From: TMP-86 sp031394735
GTDB lineage: Bacteria; Pseudomonadota; Gammaproteobacteria; Steroidobacterales; Steroidobacteraceae
Direction: 5' to 3'
Length of the DNA stretch: 18,958 nucleotides
Assembly: GCA_031394735.1 (NCBI GenBank)
Contig: JANMXI010000328.1
Coordinates: 1 to 18,958 of the forward strand
Shown here: positions 1 to 8,470 of the stretch, piece by piece
Layout: each line of letters starts with the position of its first letter
Position numbering within the stretch: position 1 is the first letter of the stretch
Translations under genes and position numbers: made by a program
Notes under the pieces: model-generated
What the model saw: only the letters and a program-made list of their open reading frames with translations
The model's database searches: none
What the model was told of the DNA's origin: nothing

Positions 1-1
1 G

Positions 2-145
2 CCGAAAGGCACGGACTGGAAGGGCCTGCGGCTCAAGGCTGAGCTGGAGGTCAAGGGGCAACGCTATCCGATCAACTGGGCCTGCCGCCAGAAATTAAAT
101 GCCGACGGATCCCTGACGCTGCGTCCGACGCCAGGAATATCTTGA
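2..145 (+). CDS. C-terminal fragment of an unidentified protein (5' end outside window)
   Basis: An open frame enters from the left edge and ends at TGA 143-145, giving 47 residues that finish LTLRPTPGIS. The segment is hydrophilic and strand-like (WKGLRLKAELEVKGQRYPI), as in the C-terminal beta-domain of many secreted glycosidases, but I do not recognise the family. It converges on the CBM9-like lipoprotein gene, whose stop is only 14 bp away. Given the alpha-galactoside locus beside it, a carbohydrate-active enzyme is plausible but unproven. The evidence that it is real is the frame entering from the edge and the tight convergent spacing. Confidence 0.5.
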   Translation, partial: PKGTDWKGLRLKAELEVKGQRYPINWACRQKLNADGSLTLRPTPGIS

Positions 146-159
146 ATTTTCCAGCGTTT

Positions 160-783
160 TTAGCGGATTTCAAACAATGGCCGGAACGCGCCCGGGATAT
201 GAAAATCGGGCGTGCCCAACGGCAACTCAAACAAGCTCCAGTAGACGCGCGCATCGGCTTCGCCAAGAGCTGCATAGGCATTGCCGATGAGTTCCAGTGG
301 CTGTCTGCCATCCCAGCCGAGGGAGGCGAGAGGTATTCGCATCTGGGCTTCCCAGCCGCCTTCAACAATTGTCGCAGTATGCGTAAAGCCATTTTTGACG
401 CCGAAGTAATACTCCTGGCGCGGCTCCACGATATTGACCTGCAGCGCCTGATTGTAAGGGCTCACCTCAAACTCGTAGTACTGGGGAGAACCTGACTTGG
501 CGTTGCGCACAAACACTTCGACCACATCGAATTGGTAGGGGTATTCGTTGCGCGCCAATTGCGGCTTGGCGGCGATGGTGTTGGTGGTCACCTTGAATTT
601 CGCCAGCAGCACATCGCCGTCGCGAACGAAGTTCACGGTCACCGGTGCGGACATAGTCTGCCGCGGATTGGAGAACGCGAGCGCAGAGGGCTGAGTGCCG
701 ATTGAGCCTCGAACGGGAGTCGGCACTGTGCTGCAGCTTGATAGCAACAGCGCACCCAGCACAATCACCGGTCGTGTCTCCAC
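160..783 (-). CDS. CBM9-like (DOMON-type) carbohydrate-binding lipoprotein
   Basis: A signal peptide with lipobox LLSSC is followed by a compact beta-rich domain resembling family 9 carbohydrate-binding modules. Features include YYEFEVSPYNQALQV, then WEAQMRIPLASLGW, and the closing FHIPGAFRPLFEIR. The protein is probably anchored in the outer membrane and binds sugar, which would help capture substrate for the neighbouring TonB receptor and GH36 enzyme. The frame is also open to an ATG at 831, but that start overlaps the GH36 gene and adds a 16-residue, Cys-rich leader. The GTG at 781-783 lies one base after the GH36 stop and gives a classical 17-residue lipoprotein signal (Cys17), so I prefer it. 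It is the last gene of the operon DeoR, GH36, lipoprotein. Binding specificity cannot be read from the sequence. Confidence 0.75.
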   Translation of the reverse strand: METRPVIVLGALLLSSCSTVPTPVRGSIGTQPSALAFSNPRQTMSAPVTVNFVRDGDVLLAKFKVTTNTIAAKPQLARNEYPYQFDVVEVFVRNAKSGSPQYYEFEVSPYNQALQVNIVEPRQEYYFGVKNGFTHTATIVEGGWEAQMRIPLASLGWDGRQPLELIGNAYAALGEADARVYWSLFELPLGTPDFHIPGAFRPLFEIR

Positions 784-784
784 T

Positions 785-2857
785 CTAAACAGGCGTTGCC
801 TGCAGCAAAAGGAATCGCTTGAAGGTTGCATTCAATCCGTTGTCGTGAGCATCGATGACGCCCAGTTCGACCTCGTTGAAGAGATCGCGGACCCGATATT
901 TCCCTTGGCCTAAGCCTCGCAGCTGAAGCTGACCGCTCCATTCATTGGCATAGAACGAGTAGTACATCTTGCCGCTCTTTGAAATGGCGTGGGTCTCCGG
1001 CTTGTCGAAGCCGATGTCGTAGAGCTCACCCCGGTACTCACCGGTGGGCAGCATGTGTTCCTTGTAGAGCGCCACCCATTTTCGCCACATTGTTTCTTTT
1101 TGCGGCGTCAGCACGAAGCCGCCGGGGGGCAACTTGTCGACCGGACGAGTCGTATCCTTGGGCCAGGTGAACTTGGTGGAGATGACGGCGCCGACGCCGA
1201 CGCTCGACGCAAAGTCATCACCGCCGTCACTGAGTTCGACGTGATCCCCGGCGTAGCTGCTCCCCAAGCCCATCAACGCTTTGACAGATTTTCCTTTGCT
1301 GCGAACCTGCCAGGAGGACAACGGATCCGAGGCCGGATACTGGTCGGTCGCAGGCAAATTGTGAAAGGCGAAGGCCGTGCCGCACGGGCACAGTTCGATC
1401 ACCGCATCCGGGTTGATCTCATGCGCTGCCTTGTGGATTGCGCTCCAGAAGTCGGCAAGTTTTTCGCACGACTCACTGGGGTGAGCATGCTTGTGCGCCC
1501 GATTGAAGCACGGGGCTACGGCATTGAGGTGCTGGCCATCCAGTTTGATGCCTTCAAAGCCCCAATCGCCGATGATTTTCCTGACCATCGTGACGTAGTA
1601 GTCCACCGTGGGTTGATAGGCAGGGCATTGGGTAAAAGCATTCCACCAACTCACTTTCTGGACCGAACCGTCGTGGTCTAACAACAGCATGTCGGCGTGA
1701 TCATGCAGTACGTCGCTGCCCGGATCAGCCGCCAACGGCGCGAGCCAAAGACGCGGCCGCATGCCTTGCGCTTTGACTGCCTTGACGAACGCGCGCATAT
1801 CATCCTCGCCCCGCGGGAACTTGGTGCGATCGATTTCCCAGTCGCCTTCGTTGTTCTGCCAACCATCGTCCATCACCGCCCAACCGAAGCCCAGTTCGTG
1901 AACCTTGGGCAACGTCGCGAGCACCTGCTCGGTGGTGAAATGTCGCTCGTATCCCCACGCGCACCAGACCGGGGAAAATGCAGACGCTGGTGCTCGAGGT
2001 GCGGCGAGGCCTTGCGCGCGCATGATGTGCTGGTACTGGCTCAGCGGCGAATAGTGATCGCCGGCGTGCACGCTCAACAATGTACGATCCGTGGTCAACG
2101 ACTGGCCCGGTTCAAGCGTGGCTTCCTGCGCCGACTCGATTGCAATGCTGGCGCCGCCGGATGTCTTGCGCACCGGTAGGTCCAGCAGGCGCGGAACGGT
2201 TTCGATATGACCAACCGCGATGCCGACGTCACGGCGCCAGATATTGGCCACAGGTGTTCCGCCGCCATAGTCCGACGCCGCCATCGACAACGTATTGCGC
2301 TGCTCGAAACCTTCTTTGACGGGCTGCACCCAGTCACGCCGATCCTCATGGGTGGCGCCGGAAAAGCTCCAAAAACCATCCGGTGCATCAGCCAGTTCAT
2401 GCGCGGCATTACGCCAACCGGTGATGGCCAGGCGTTGGGTGCCGGCATTGCGATACGTCGCCTGGATGATTGCCACGCCGGGGTGCTTGTTGAAGAAAGT
2501 CACCGTGACGATTTTCTCGATGCCCTCCGCGGAGCGTCCCTTTAGCGTGTGCCGGCGTCCAACTCCCTGTGCGGGATCGTTCAAGGCTTCGCTGCCGTGA
2601 TCCGTGAGGTCGAACGCATCCAGCACGCCCTCTTTCAGCAGCAGGCATTCGCTGGATTCGTAGCCGGTGATCGCCTGACCGCGCGCCGCGATACTGGTGC
2701 GCAACGTCTGATCAAACGCGATGGACAGCAGCTTGTCATTCGCCACGACGCGGGCGGTGGTGCCGGGGTTGGTTGCGCCTTGGGCCCAAGGTATTGCTGC
2801 CCACGCGACACTGCCGGATACCAGTTTGAGGGCGGTACGTCGTCCTAGTTTTGACAT
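785..2857 (-). CDS. Tat-exported GH36-type alpha-galactosidase (melibiase)
   Basis: This 690-residue protein should hydrolyse terminal alpha-1,6-galactosides such as melibiose or raffinose-type sugars in the periplasm. The N-terminus has a twin-arginine signal (GRRTALKL, residues 5-12) with a hydrophobic stretch to about residue 27. A beta-sandwich domain (about 40-290) precedes a TIM barrel with MDDGWQ (329-334), GDWEIDRTKFPRG (338-350) and WLAP (371-374). GIKLDGQ (436-442) gives nucleophile candidate Asp440. YPASDP (507-512) gives acid/base candidate Asp511. A C-terminal beta-domain follows. This order fits GH36 and the related raffinose-synthase-like enzymes. The start has a GGAG ribosome site nine bases upstream, and the gene begins 18 bp after the DeoR stop, indicating co-transcription. 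A GH27-type alternative is unlikely because the MGWNSW start motif is absent and there is a large N-terminal domain. Exact substrate is inferred. Confidence 0.87.
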   Translation of the reverse strand: MSKLGRRTALKLVSGSVAWAAIPWAQGATNPGTTARVVANDKLLSIAFDQTLRTSIAARGQAITGYESSECLLLKEGVLDAFDLTDHGSEALNDPAQGVGRRHTLKGRSAEGIEKIVTVTFFNKHPGVAIIQATYRNAGTQRLAITGWRNAAHELADAPDGFWSFSGATHEDRRDWVQPVKEGFEQRNTLSMAASDYGGGTPVANIWRRDVGIAVGHIETVPRLLDLPVRKTSGGASIAIESAQEATLEPGQSLTTDRTLLSVHAGDHYSPLSQYQHIMRAQGLAAPRAPASAFSPVWCAWGYERHFTTEQVLATLPKVHELGFGWAVMDDGWQNNEGDWEIDRTKFPRGEDDMRAFVKAVKAQGMRPRLWLAPLAADPGSDVLHDHADMLLLDHDGSVQKVSWWNAFTQCPAYQPTVDYYVTMVRKIIGDWGFEGIKLDGQHLNAVAPCFNRAHKHAHPSESCEKLADFWSAIHKAAHEINPDAVIELCPCGTAFAFHNLPATDQYPASDPLSSWQVRSKGKSVKALMGLGSSYAGDHVELSDGGDDFASSVGVGAVISTKFTWPKDTTRPVDKLPPGGFVLTPQKETMWRKWVALYKEHMLPTGEYRGELYDIGFDKPETHAISKSGKMYYSFYANEWSGQLQLRGLGQGKYRVRDLFNEVELGVIDAHDNGLNATFKRFLLLQATPV

Positions 2858-2875
2858 GGGTTTGATCTCCGGTAT

Positions 2876-3655
2876 TTAAGCGAGCAGTAACTCGAAACCA
2901 AACGATTCGCTGGCCTGCCGAATCTCCTCGGGCACTCCCGTATCGGTGATCAGGGTATCCAGTTCGCTGATCGAAATGATGCTGTGCAAACAGATCTTGC
3001 CGAACTTCGAGCTGTCGGTGATGGCGACAATGGAGCGCGCGGCTTCCGCCATCTTTCGATTCAGTCTGGCTTCGGGTTCGTGATGGGTGGTGATGCCGCG
3101 TTCGAGGTCGAAGCCGTCGACTCCCAGGAAGAGCCAGTCCACATGCAGTGCATCCAGCGCTTCGACGCTCAACCCGCCGTAGAACGCCATGTTCTTGCGC
3201 CGTAACTCGCCGCCCAACATGACGATGTGAATGTTGCTTTTCGGAGCCAGCGCAACCAGCACACCAAAATCGTTGGTCACCACCGTCGCTTCGATGTTGG
3301 GGAGCGCCTCTGCCAGTTGAACGGACGTAGTGCCGGAATCGATGGCGATGGTGTCACCGGCCTTCACCATGGCGGCAGCACGTCGCCCGACGCGGCGTTT
3401 CTCTTCCAGATGCGCGGTCCGCTTTGCCTCGTAGAGGGGTTCAGGTGGGGAACCGCCGACCAATTTGCTGTCGATGGCGCCGCCGTACGCTCTGGCCATG
3501 ACGCCGCGCTCCGCAAGGTAGCGTAAGTCCTTGCGAACCGTTTGCATGCTCACATCGAACTGCTGCGCCAGGGCAGTCACCTGCACACTGCCGTTTTGGC
3601 GCACCAATTCGCTGATTTGCAGGCGTCGTTGACTCGTATTGCGGCCGACGGCCAT
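2876..3655 (-). CDS. DeoR/GlpR-family transcriptional repressor
   Basis: This 259-residue protein has the standard DeoR architecture. An N-terminal winged helix-turn-helix (about residues 8-60, with VTALAQQFDVSMQTVRKDLRYL) precedes a phosphosugar-sensing DeoRC domain (about 80-240). The latter shows DSGTTSVQLAEAL, TNDFGV, LGGELRRKNMAFYGG and ITDSSKFGK. Members usually repress sugar genes until a phosphorylated intermediate binds. It heads the operon with the GH36 alpha-galactosidase and is divergent from a TonB-dependent receptor, so control of alpha-galactoside use is the natural inference. The ATG at 3655 has a GGAG six bases upstream (3661-3664). Length is typical for the family and no damage is visible. 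The effector sugar is unknown. Confidence 0.92.
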   Translation of the reverse strand: MAVGRNTSQRRLQISELVRQNGSVQVTALAQQFDVSMQTVRKDLRYLAERGVMARAYGGAIDSKLVGGSPPEPLYEAKRTAHLEEKRRVGRRAAAMVKAGDTIAIDSGTTSVQLAEALPNIEATVVTNDFGVLVALAPKSNIHIVMLGGELRRKNMAFYGGLSVEALDALHVDWLFLGVDGFDLERGITTHHEPEARLNRKMAEAARSIVAITDSSKFGKICLHSIISISELDTLITDTGVPEEIRQASESFGFELLLA

Positions 3656-3784
3656 AAGGTCTCCAAAAAAGTAATACTATCAGCTATGTTTCGTTAAGTT
3701 TCGGTATTGATATTAAGCGAAATAGATCTTACGCTCGGTTTCCTTGATTATGCATTGCTTTCACGGCGTGCCTGGGTGAACTTG
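3656..3784. promoter_or_regulatory. Divergent control region with TTTCG repeats, candidate DeoR operator
   Basis: This region separates the DeoR operon from the TonB receptor gene and is AT-rich compared with its surroundings. TTTCG occurs at 3689-3693 and 3699-3703, exactly ten bases apart, and the inverted form CGAAA occurs at 3718-3722. The outer copies form an imperfect inverted repeat (TTTCGTTAA and TTAAGCGAAA). Related TTTC motifs at 3739 and 3759 keep a multiple-of-ten spacing. Several DeoR-family repressors bind repeated TTTCG/CGAAA elements, so autoregulation and control of the receptor are plausible. I could not fix -35/-10 boxes with confidence. Confidence 0.5.
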
Positions 3785-6634
3785 ATGAAAACTGCCCGTC
3801 TGCATCACAAAGCCCTATTTTGCGGCATTACCTTGGCGATCGTAATGCCTTGTACGTTCCCCGCCCGGGGGCAGTCGACCAGCAGCAATTCTACGGGTCC
3901 GAGCAGCCAGGATGCGGCGGCAGAGGCGAAGGAGCAGGCCAAACTCCTGGAGGAGATCGTCGTGACCGGGGTGAGAGCGAGCCTGATCCACTCGGTGCAA
4001 CTCAAACGCGACGCAGCGACCGTACAAGATTCCATCTCCGCGCTCGAACTTGGGAAGTTTCCCGACAACAACGTGGCCGACTCTTTGAGTCATATCACCG
4101 GCGTGGCGATCACCCGTACGGCCGGGGGTGAAGGGCAGAAGGTCAGTGTTCGCGGATTGGGTCCTGAATACACCTTGACCACCTTCAACGGTCGAATTCT
4201 GGCAACCGACGGCGCCGGCCGCGATTTCGCGTTCGATGTTCTGCCGTCCGAAGTCATCAGCGGCGCCGATGTGATCAAAGGCGCGCAGGCTTCTCTGACC
4301 GAAGGCGCGATCGGTGGATTGGTCAATCTGCGCTCGGCCAGCCCGTTCGATCAGAAAGGGCAGCACACGTTTGTGCATCTGGAAGGCGAGCGCAACATGA
4401 TGTCCAAGCTGAACGGCAGCAAGTTCTCAGGCGCGTATAGCAACACCTTCGCCGACGACACATGGGGAGTGCTGGTGGGCGTGGTCTACGCGAAGCGTAA
4501 GGATCGCACCGACACGGCCGGCAACGACGGTGGTTGGACCCGCAATCCGGACCCGAACGATGAGAGCTGGCTGTACGGAAACGCCTGGGGCGGCAACATC
4601 GATCTCAATGGCAACGACCAGCTGGATCCGAATGAATATGGTCTGATCGGCCCCGGACAATTCCGAATGGGAACGATTTTAGAAGAAAAGAAACGGCTGG
4701 CGTTGTCCGCGAAATTAGAGTGGCGGCCCAACGACAACGTAGGCGTATCGATCGATGGTCTGAAGACTCGCTTGAATTCGCCCCAAGTGGGTTATCAGCA
4801 GTCCTACTATCCGCTGTTTGCGCCGGGTCGCTGGTCGGACATGCGGGTCGAGAACGGCATTGTCACGGGCCTGACCTTGAACAACCCGGATCCCGAACAA
4901 CGGCTCAACCCGGAGCTGTTGAATCTGACCCAGCATCGCGTGGTCGATACGGACCTATACGGCATCAACGGTGAATGGCAGGCGACCTCCGACCTGACCT
5001 TGCGTGGCGATCTGTACCGATCCACCTCGCGTCGCCACTCCGGCGGTCTGGATAGTTACGTCGTGCTGCGAATGAATCAGCCCAACACCACACGCATCGA
5101 ACTCAACTCTGCGGGCGTGCCCGGTGTCGTAACGACATTTGACGACGGTCGTGATCTGAGCAATGGTCTGGCCAATGGGCAGTTCGGTGCGCAGGATTTC
5201 AACACGCACTACATGGAACTGGGTGGAGACAATATCGACGATAAGATCATCGGTGCGACTCTGGGTGGCGAGCTGCGGCTCGGGCGGTTCGCGATCGACA
5301 CACTTCAATTCGGTGTCTCCGCGACGGATCGACGCAAGTCGCGCGATTTGATCAATAACACGCTGACCGGCGGTGCTGATTACTACTCCGGAGACAACGC
5401 CATCATTGTGGGCGATCTCGGCGGCAATGTGATTTCGCACTCCTTCAGCCTGCCCAGCTTCATGAACCAGATCAGCAGCCAGTTTCCGCGCACTTTTTTG
5501 GCATTTGACGTGCCGAACTACCTTGCGCAACTCGCGGCCTACAATGGTCATGCGCGTCCGGGAGGTGGCGTCTACAACTTCAGTGCCGCCGCGGCGACGT
5601 GGAACCCCCTGCAAAGCTACCGGGTCACGGAAAAAACCATTGCGGTCTACCTGGAGGCGGATATGTCGGGCACGCGCTGGGATGGCAACGTCGGCGTTCG
5701 GCTGATCAAGACACGCACCACCGCGCAGGCGTGGGATGCCAAGATTTTAAGCATCACTCCCAACGGCGATTTCAACTACACGGCCCAGTACGCTGCGCCC
5801 ACGCCGATCAATCAGCAGGGCGACTACACGTTCGTGCTGCCATCCGCGAATTTCGTCTGGCACTTCCGGGACGATCTGCAGTTGCGCCTCGGCGTGGCGA
5901 AGACGATGGCACGGCCGTCGGTGGAAACGCTGGCGCCCACCAACTCGACGGAAAGCGTGTCCTGGGGTGAGTTCACGCAGATCTACTACGGCAACGTCAA
6001 TCTCAAGCCGTACTCGGCATATCAGGGCGACGTTTCACTGGAATGGTATTTTTCACCAAAATCCATCCTGAATTTTGCGGTTTTTTACAAGCGTATCAAC
6101 GACCAGATCACCACCAGCTGGGAGCCCCAGCAGGATATCGGCGTCCCGGGTTACCTGTTCAATGTCAGCCGGCCGATCAATGGAGACTATGCGAAGGTGC
6201 ACGGCTTCGAGGCCGGCATGCAGCATTTTTGGGAAAGCGGATTTGGCGTTCGAGCCCAGTTCACTCGCAACTGGTCCAAGAGCTGGGTGGGCGGTCAGGA
6301 GCGTCCATTGGAAGGCATCGCTCCGTCGGTGTATTCGATGAGCTTGATGTATGAGAAGGGCCATTGGTCGTTAGGGACCACCGCGGACCATACGCAAGGT
6401 TTCGTCACCGCGGTCAACGTGCTGGGCAATGGTTTCAACGAGGAGGCCGACGGAATCACCTGGATGACGGCACATATTGCCTATGAACTCAACGATCGCT
6501 TCAGCGTTGCGCTCGAGGGCCAGAACCTGCTCGATGCCAAGGAGCGATACACCATCAACGGCAACCCGCTGCTATTGCAGGGCTACTATCGATATGGCCG
6601 CTCCTTCAGCCTGGGCGTGAACGTCAAATTCTAG
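3785..6634 (+). CDS. TonB-dependent outer-membrane receptor
   Basis: The protein has 949 residues from the chosen ATG. It has a signal peptide (residues 1-30), a TonB-box/plug start EEIVVTGVRAS (56-66), and a plug with LGKFPDNNVADSLSHITGV and VSVRGLGPEYTLTTFNGR. A long 22-strand-type barrel ends in the aromatic motif FSLGVNVKF. This plug signature belongs to the large receptors that Xanthomonas, Caulobacter and Shewanella relatives use for oligosaccharides. The frame is open to a TTG at 3707, but the ATG at 3785 starts a proper signal peptide and the TTG lies inside the putative operator. Divergence from the DeoR/GH36 operon suggests uptake of an alpha-galactoside. Siderophore or other substrates cannot be excluded from sequence alone. 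Confidence 0.93.
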   Translation: MKTARLHHKALFCGITLAIVMPCTFPARGQSTSSNSTGPSSQDAAAEAKEQAKLLEEIVVTGVRASLIHSVQLKRDAATVQDSISALELGKFPDNNVADSLSHITGVAITRTAGGEGQKVSVRGLGPEYTLTTFNGRILATDGAGRDFAFDVLPSEVISGADVIKGAQASLTEGAIGGLVNLRSASPFDQKGQHTFVHLEGERNMMSKLNGSKFSGAYSNTFADDTWGVLVGVVYAKRKDRTDTAGNDGGWTRNPDPNDESWLYGNAWGGNIDLNGNDQLDPNEYGLIGPGQFRMGTILEEKKRLALSAKLEWRPNDNVGVSIDGLKTRLNSPQVGYQQSYYPLFAPGRWSDMRVENGIVTGLTLNNPDPEQRLNPELLNLTQHRVVDTDLYGINGEWQATSDLTLRGDLYRSTSRRHSGGLDSYVVLRMNQPNTTRIELNSAGVPGVVTTFDDGRDLSNGLANGQFGAQDFNTHYMELGGDNIDDKIIGATLGGELRLGRFAIDTLQFGVSATDRRKSRDLINNTLTGGADYYSGDNAIIVGDLGGNVISHSFSLPSFMNQISSQFPRTFLAFDVPNYLAQLAAYNGHARPGGGVYNFSAAAATWNPLQSYRVTEKTIAVYLEADMSGTRWDGNVGVRLIKTRTTAQAWDAKILSITPNGDFNYTAQYAAPTPINQQGDYTFVLPSANFVWHFRDDLQLRLGVAKTMARPSVETLAPTNSTESVSWGEFTQIYYGNVNLKPYSAYQGDVSLEWYFSPKSILNFAVFYKRINDQITTSWEPQQDIGVPGYLFNVSRPINGDYAKVHGFEAGMQHFWESGFGVRAQFTRNWSKSWVGGQERPLEGIAPSVYSMSLMYEKGHWSLGTTADHTQGFVTAVNVLGNGFNEEADGITWMTAHIAYELNDRFSVALEGQNLLDAKERYTINGNPLLLQGYYRYGRSFSLGVNVKF

Positions 6635-6664
6635 AAGCGGCTGGAAGTGAGGGTCGCGGTGCGA

Positions 6665-6976
6665 TCAGGCGGCGAAACCCCGGCGTGAGTGAATGATCGT
6701 CACCAGCTCCCGAAATTGCATGGATTCCCGCAAGTTGATGTCAGCGAGCAGGTCGTCGTCGCGAACCAGTGTAAAATCTGCCTGATTGATGAAGCGACGG
6801 ATGGAGTCGCTCATGAGGGTCGGGACATCGGTGTCCGGGCGCACCTCTGAGATGCCCTCGCCAACGTAGTACCGCGCGAGGTATTCCGCCAATCGGTGGG
6901 CAATAATCCGCTGTTCGTTGAAGAAGTAGTCCCGAATGAACGCACTACGCGCCCACCAGTCGGATGCAGCTTGCAT
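6665..6976 (-). CDS. Small hypothetical protein (103 aa)
   Basis: I do not recognise the family. The 103-residue product is predicted mostly helical, aromatic at the start (SDWWARSAFIRDYFF), and has no signal peptide or membrane segment, so it is probably cytoplasmic. The ATG at 6976 is preceded by GGGAG with eight bases of spacing, which supports a real gene. It converges on the TonB receptor gene (30 bp between stops) and is divergent from the beta-propeller gene. The tail (DDDLLADINLRESMQFRELVTII) faintly recalls the pattern around the phosphopantetheine serine of acyl-carrier proteins, but not well enough for a call. Confidence 0.6.
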   Translation of the reverse strand: MQAASDWWARSAFIRDYFFNEQRIIAHRLAEYLARYYVGEGISEVRPDTDVPTLMSDSIRRFINQADFTLVRDDDLLADINLRESMQFRELVTIIHSRRGFAA

Positions 6977-7131
6977 GATATTGGCTCCCTAAGCCTTCGT
7001 TCGAGGGGCAATTTACGGCGATTCGGAGATGTTCGCCATTGTTCCAATTTTGCGACGTCCCGATGATAGTGGTGGCTGAGGTGGCCTCGCCCGCGCCGGG
7101 GATTGTCGATATTCGCGCTACACTGGCATCC

Positions 7132-8232
7132 ATGATCAAGAGCGGCGTGAAGGCGATAAGCGCCACAGGCATTACCGGCAACCTGATTGGTGTGTTTTGC
7201 GCCTTGATTTTCTTCACGGCGGGCGTGATGGCACAACCGACGAATTCGTACCGGATCTACGTGACCAACGAATTGTCCGGCGACCTCAGCATCATCGATG
7301 GACAGACGCGAGGTGTGATCGCCACGGTGCCGTTGGGGAAACGTCCGCGTGGAATCCAGGCGTCGCCGGATGGCAAGCGATTGTACATAGCGTTGAGCGG
7401 CTCGCCGATCGCAGGCCCGGGCGTGGACGAGTCCACGTTGCCGCCTGCAGATAAGTCCGCCGATGGGATCGGCGTATTCGATACCACCAGCAATCGCTTG
7501 CTGACCGTGATCAAAGGCGTGTCCGATCCTGAGCAGCTGGCGGTGAGTCCGAACGGCGCGCGTCTTTATGTGGCCAGCGAGGACGAAGCGTTGGCAGTAG
7601 TGTTCGATCTGCGGCGCGGCGAGCGAATCGCCGGCATTCCAGTCGGTGGTCAGCCCGAAGGCGTCGCGATAAGTCCCGACGGGCGCATCGCCTATATGAC
7701 CTCGGAGACGGATAGTCAGGTGTCCGTCATCGATACGCGTAGGAACAAGCGCGTGGGGCAATTCCCCAGCGGAGCGCGGCCTCGGTCGGTGGTCTTTGCG
7801 GCAGATGGCAAACAGGCATTCGTCAGCAGCGAGAACGACGGCCGGATTGCTTTCGTTGCCACTCGGGATCACCGGCCGACCGGGTCGGTGTAGTTGGTGG
7901 GCGAGTCGGTGCGTCCGATGGGGCTCGCCGTAAGCCATGACGGACGCACCCTGTTCGTCGTGACGGGGCGGGGTGGAACGCTGGTGAAGCTCGATGTGGC
8001 AACTGCCACCGTTCGGGAAACGGTTGCAGTGGGTAAGCGGCCGTGGGGCGTCGCGCTGAGTCCGGATGAACGGCAGGTCGTCACGGCCAACGGCCCTTCC
8101 AATGACGTCACCATTGTCGACGTCCAGACCATGCAGGTTGTGCAGAAACTTACGGTGGGGCGGGGACCCTGGGGGGTAGCGGTGGTCCCGTCAGATTTGC
8201 ACGAGAGCGTGCGCCGCACCGACGTTCCTTAA
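7132..8232 (+). pseudogene. Exported YVTN-type beta-propeller protein interrupted by an in-frame amber codon
   Basis: A signal peptide (MIKSGVKAIS start, hydrophobic core GVFCALIFFTAGVMA) is followed by repeated beta-propeller blades of the YVTN/40-residue type. Typical units are YVTNELSGDLSIIDGQT, then RPRGIQASPDGKRLYIA and QPEGVAISPDGRIAYMTSE. A TAG at 7891-7893 stops the frame after about 253 residues. The same frame resumes at once with two or three further blades (VRPMGLAVSHDGRTLFVV, RPWGVALSPDERQVVTA) and ends at TAA 8230-8232. No frameshift is needed, so one CAG-to-TAG type change, readthrough or a sequencing error would explain it. Proteins of this class are periplasmic or extracytoplasmic scaffolds or oxidoreductase partners; the exact role is unknown. 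An upstream start at 7039 only adds residues before the signal. Confidence 0.8.
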
Positions 8233-8415
8233 CTCGAAGTCCGCGGGTGATCGATGGTTGATCGCCGAGTGCATCAACAATCCCGGTGCGTGAAGTGCTC
8301 ATGCGACGGGCGGAACGTATCGCAACTATAGCTTGGCTTATTCAACGATGCACAGGTGCAGATGCAGCTTGGCTATACAGTCACCACCCATGCACCTCAC
8401 GCATTCGCGTGTCGC

Positions 8416-8421
8416 TATAAT
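8416..8421 (+). promoter_or_regulatory. Candidate -10 box (TATAAT) for the hydrolase gene
   Basis: A perfect TATAAT lies 49 bases before the ATG of the dienelactone-hydrolase-like gene, within the 238-bp gap after the beta-propeller. No good -35 hexamer is present at 16-18 bases. Upstream of it are a 12-base palindrome TGCAC-AG-GTGCA (8349-8360) and a repeated AGCTTGGCT (8330 and 8366), which may be activator sites or chance. Confidence 0.4.
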
Positions 8422-8470
8422 GGTGACCAGCGACAATCATAAGCCTGCGGTAGCAACGGAGCGTGGTGAC

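Noticed and set aside
989..1681. Plus-strand 230-codon frame opposite the GH36 gene
   Set aside because: It is a shadow of the catalytic domain, which carries MDDGW and KLD motifs on the minus strand.
6690..6760. Acyl-carrier-like pattern in the tail of the 103-residue protein
   Set aside because: The DSL phosphopantetheine motif is not present and the overall length and N-terminus do not fit.
6811..7938. Long minus-strand open frame (375 codons) opposite the beta-propeller gene
   Set aside because: The composition is Arg/His-rich and repeat-free, typical of the antisense of a GC-rich gene. The plus strand encodes clear propeller blades with a signal peptide, and the frame also overlaps the small 6665-6976 gene.
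8330..8374. Repeated AGCTTGGCT and the 12-base palindrome TGCACAGGTGCA
   Set aside because: They are short elements, easily expected by chance in 240 bp. Noted with the promoter but not claimed as a separate regulatory site.
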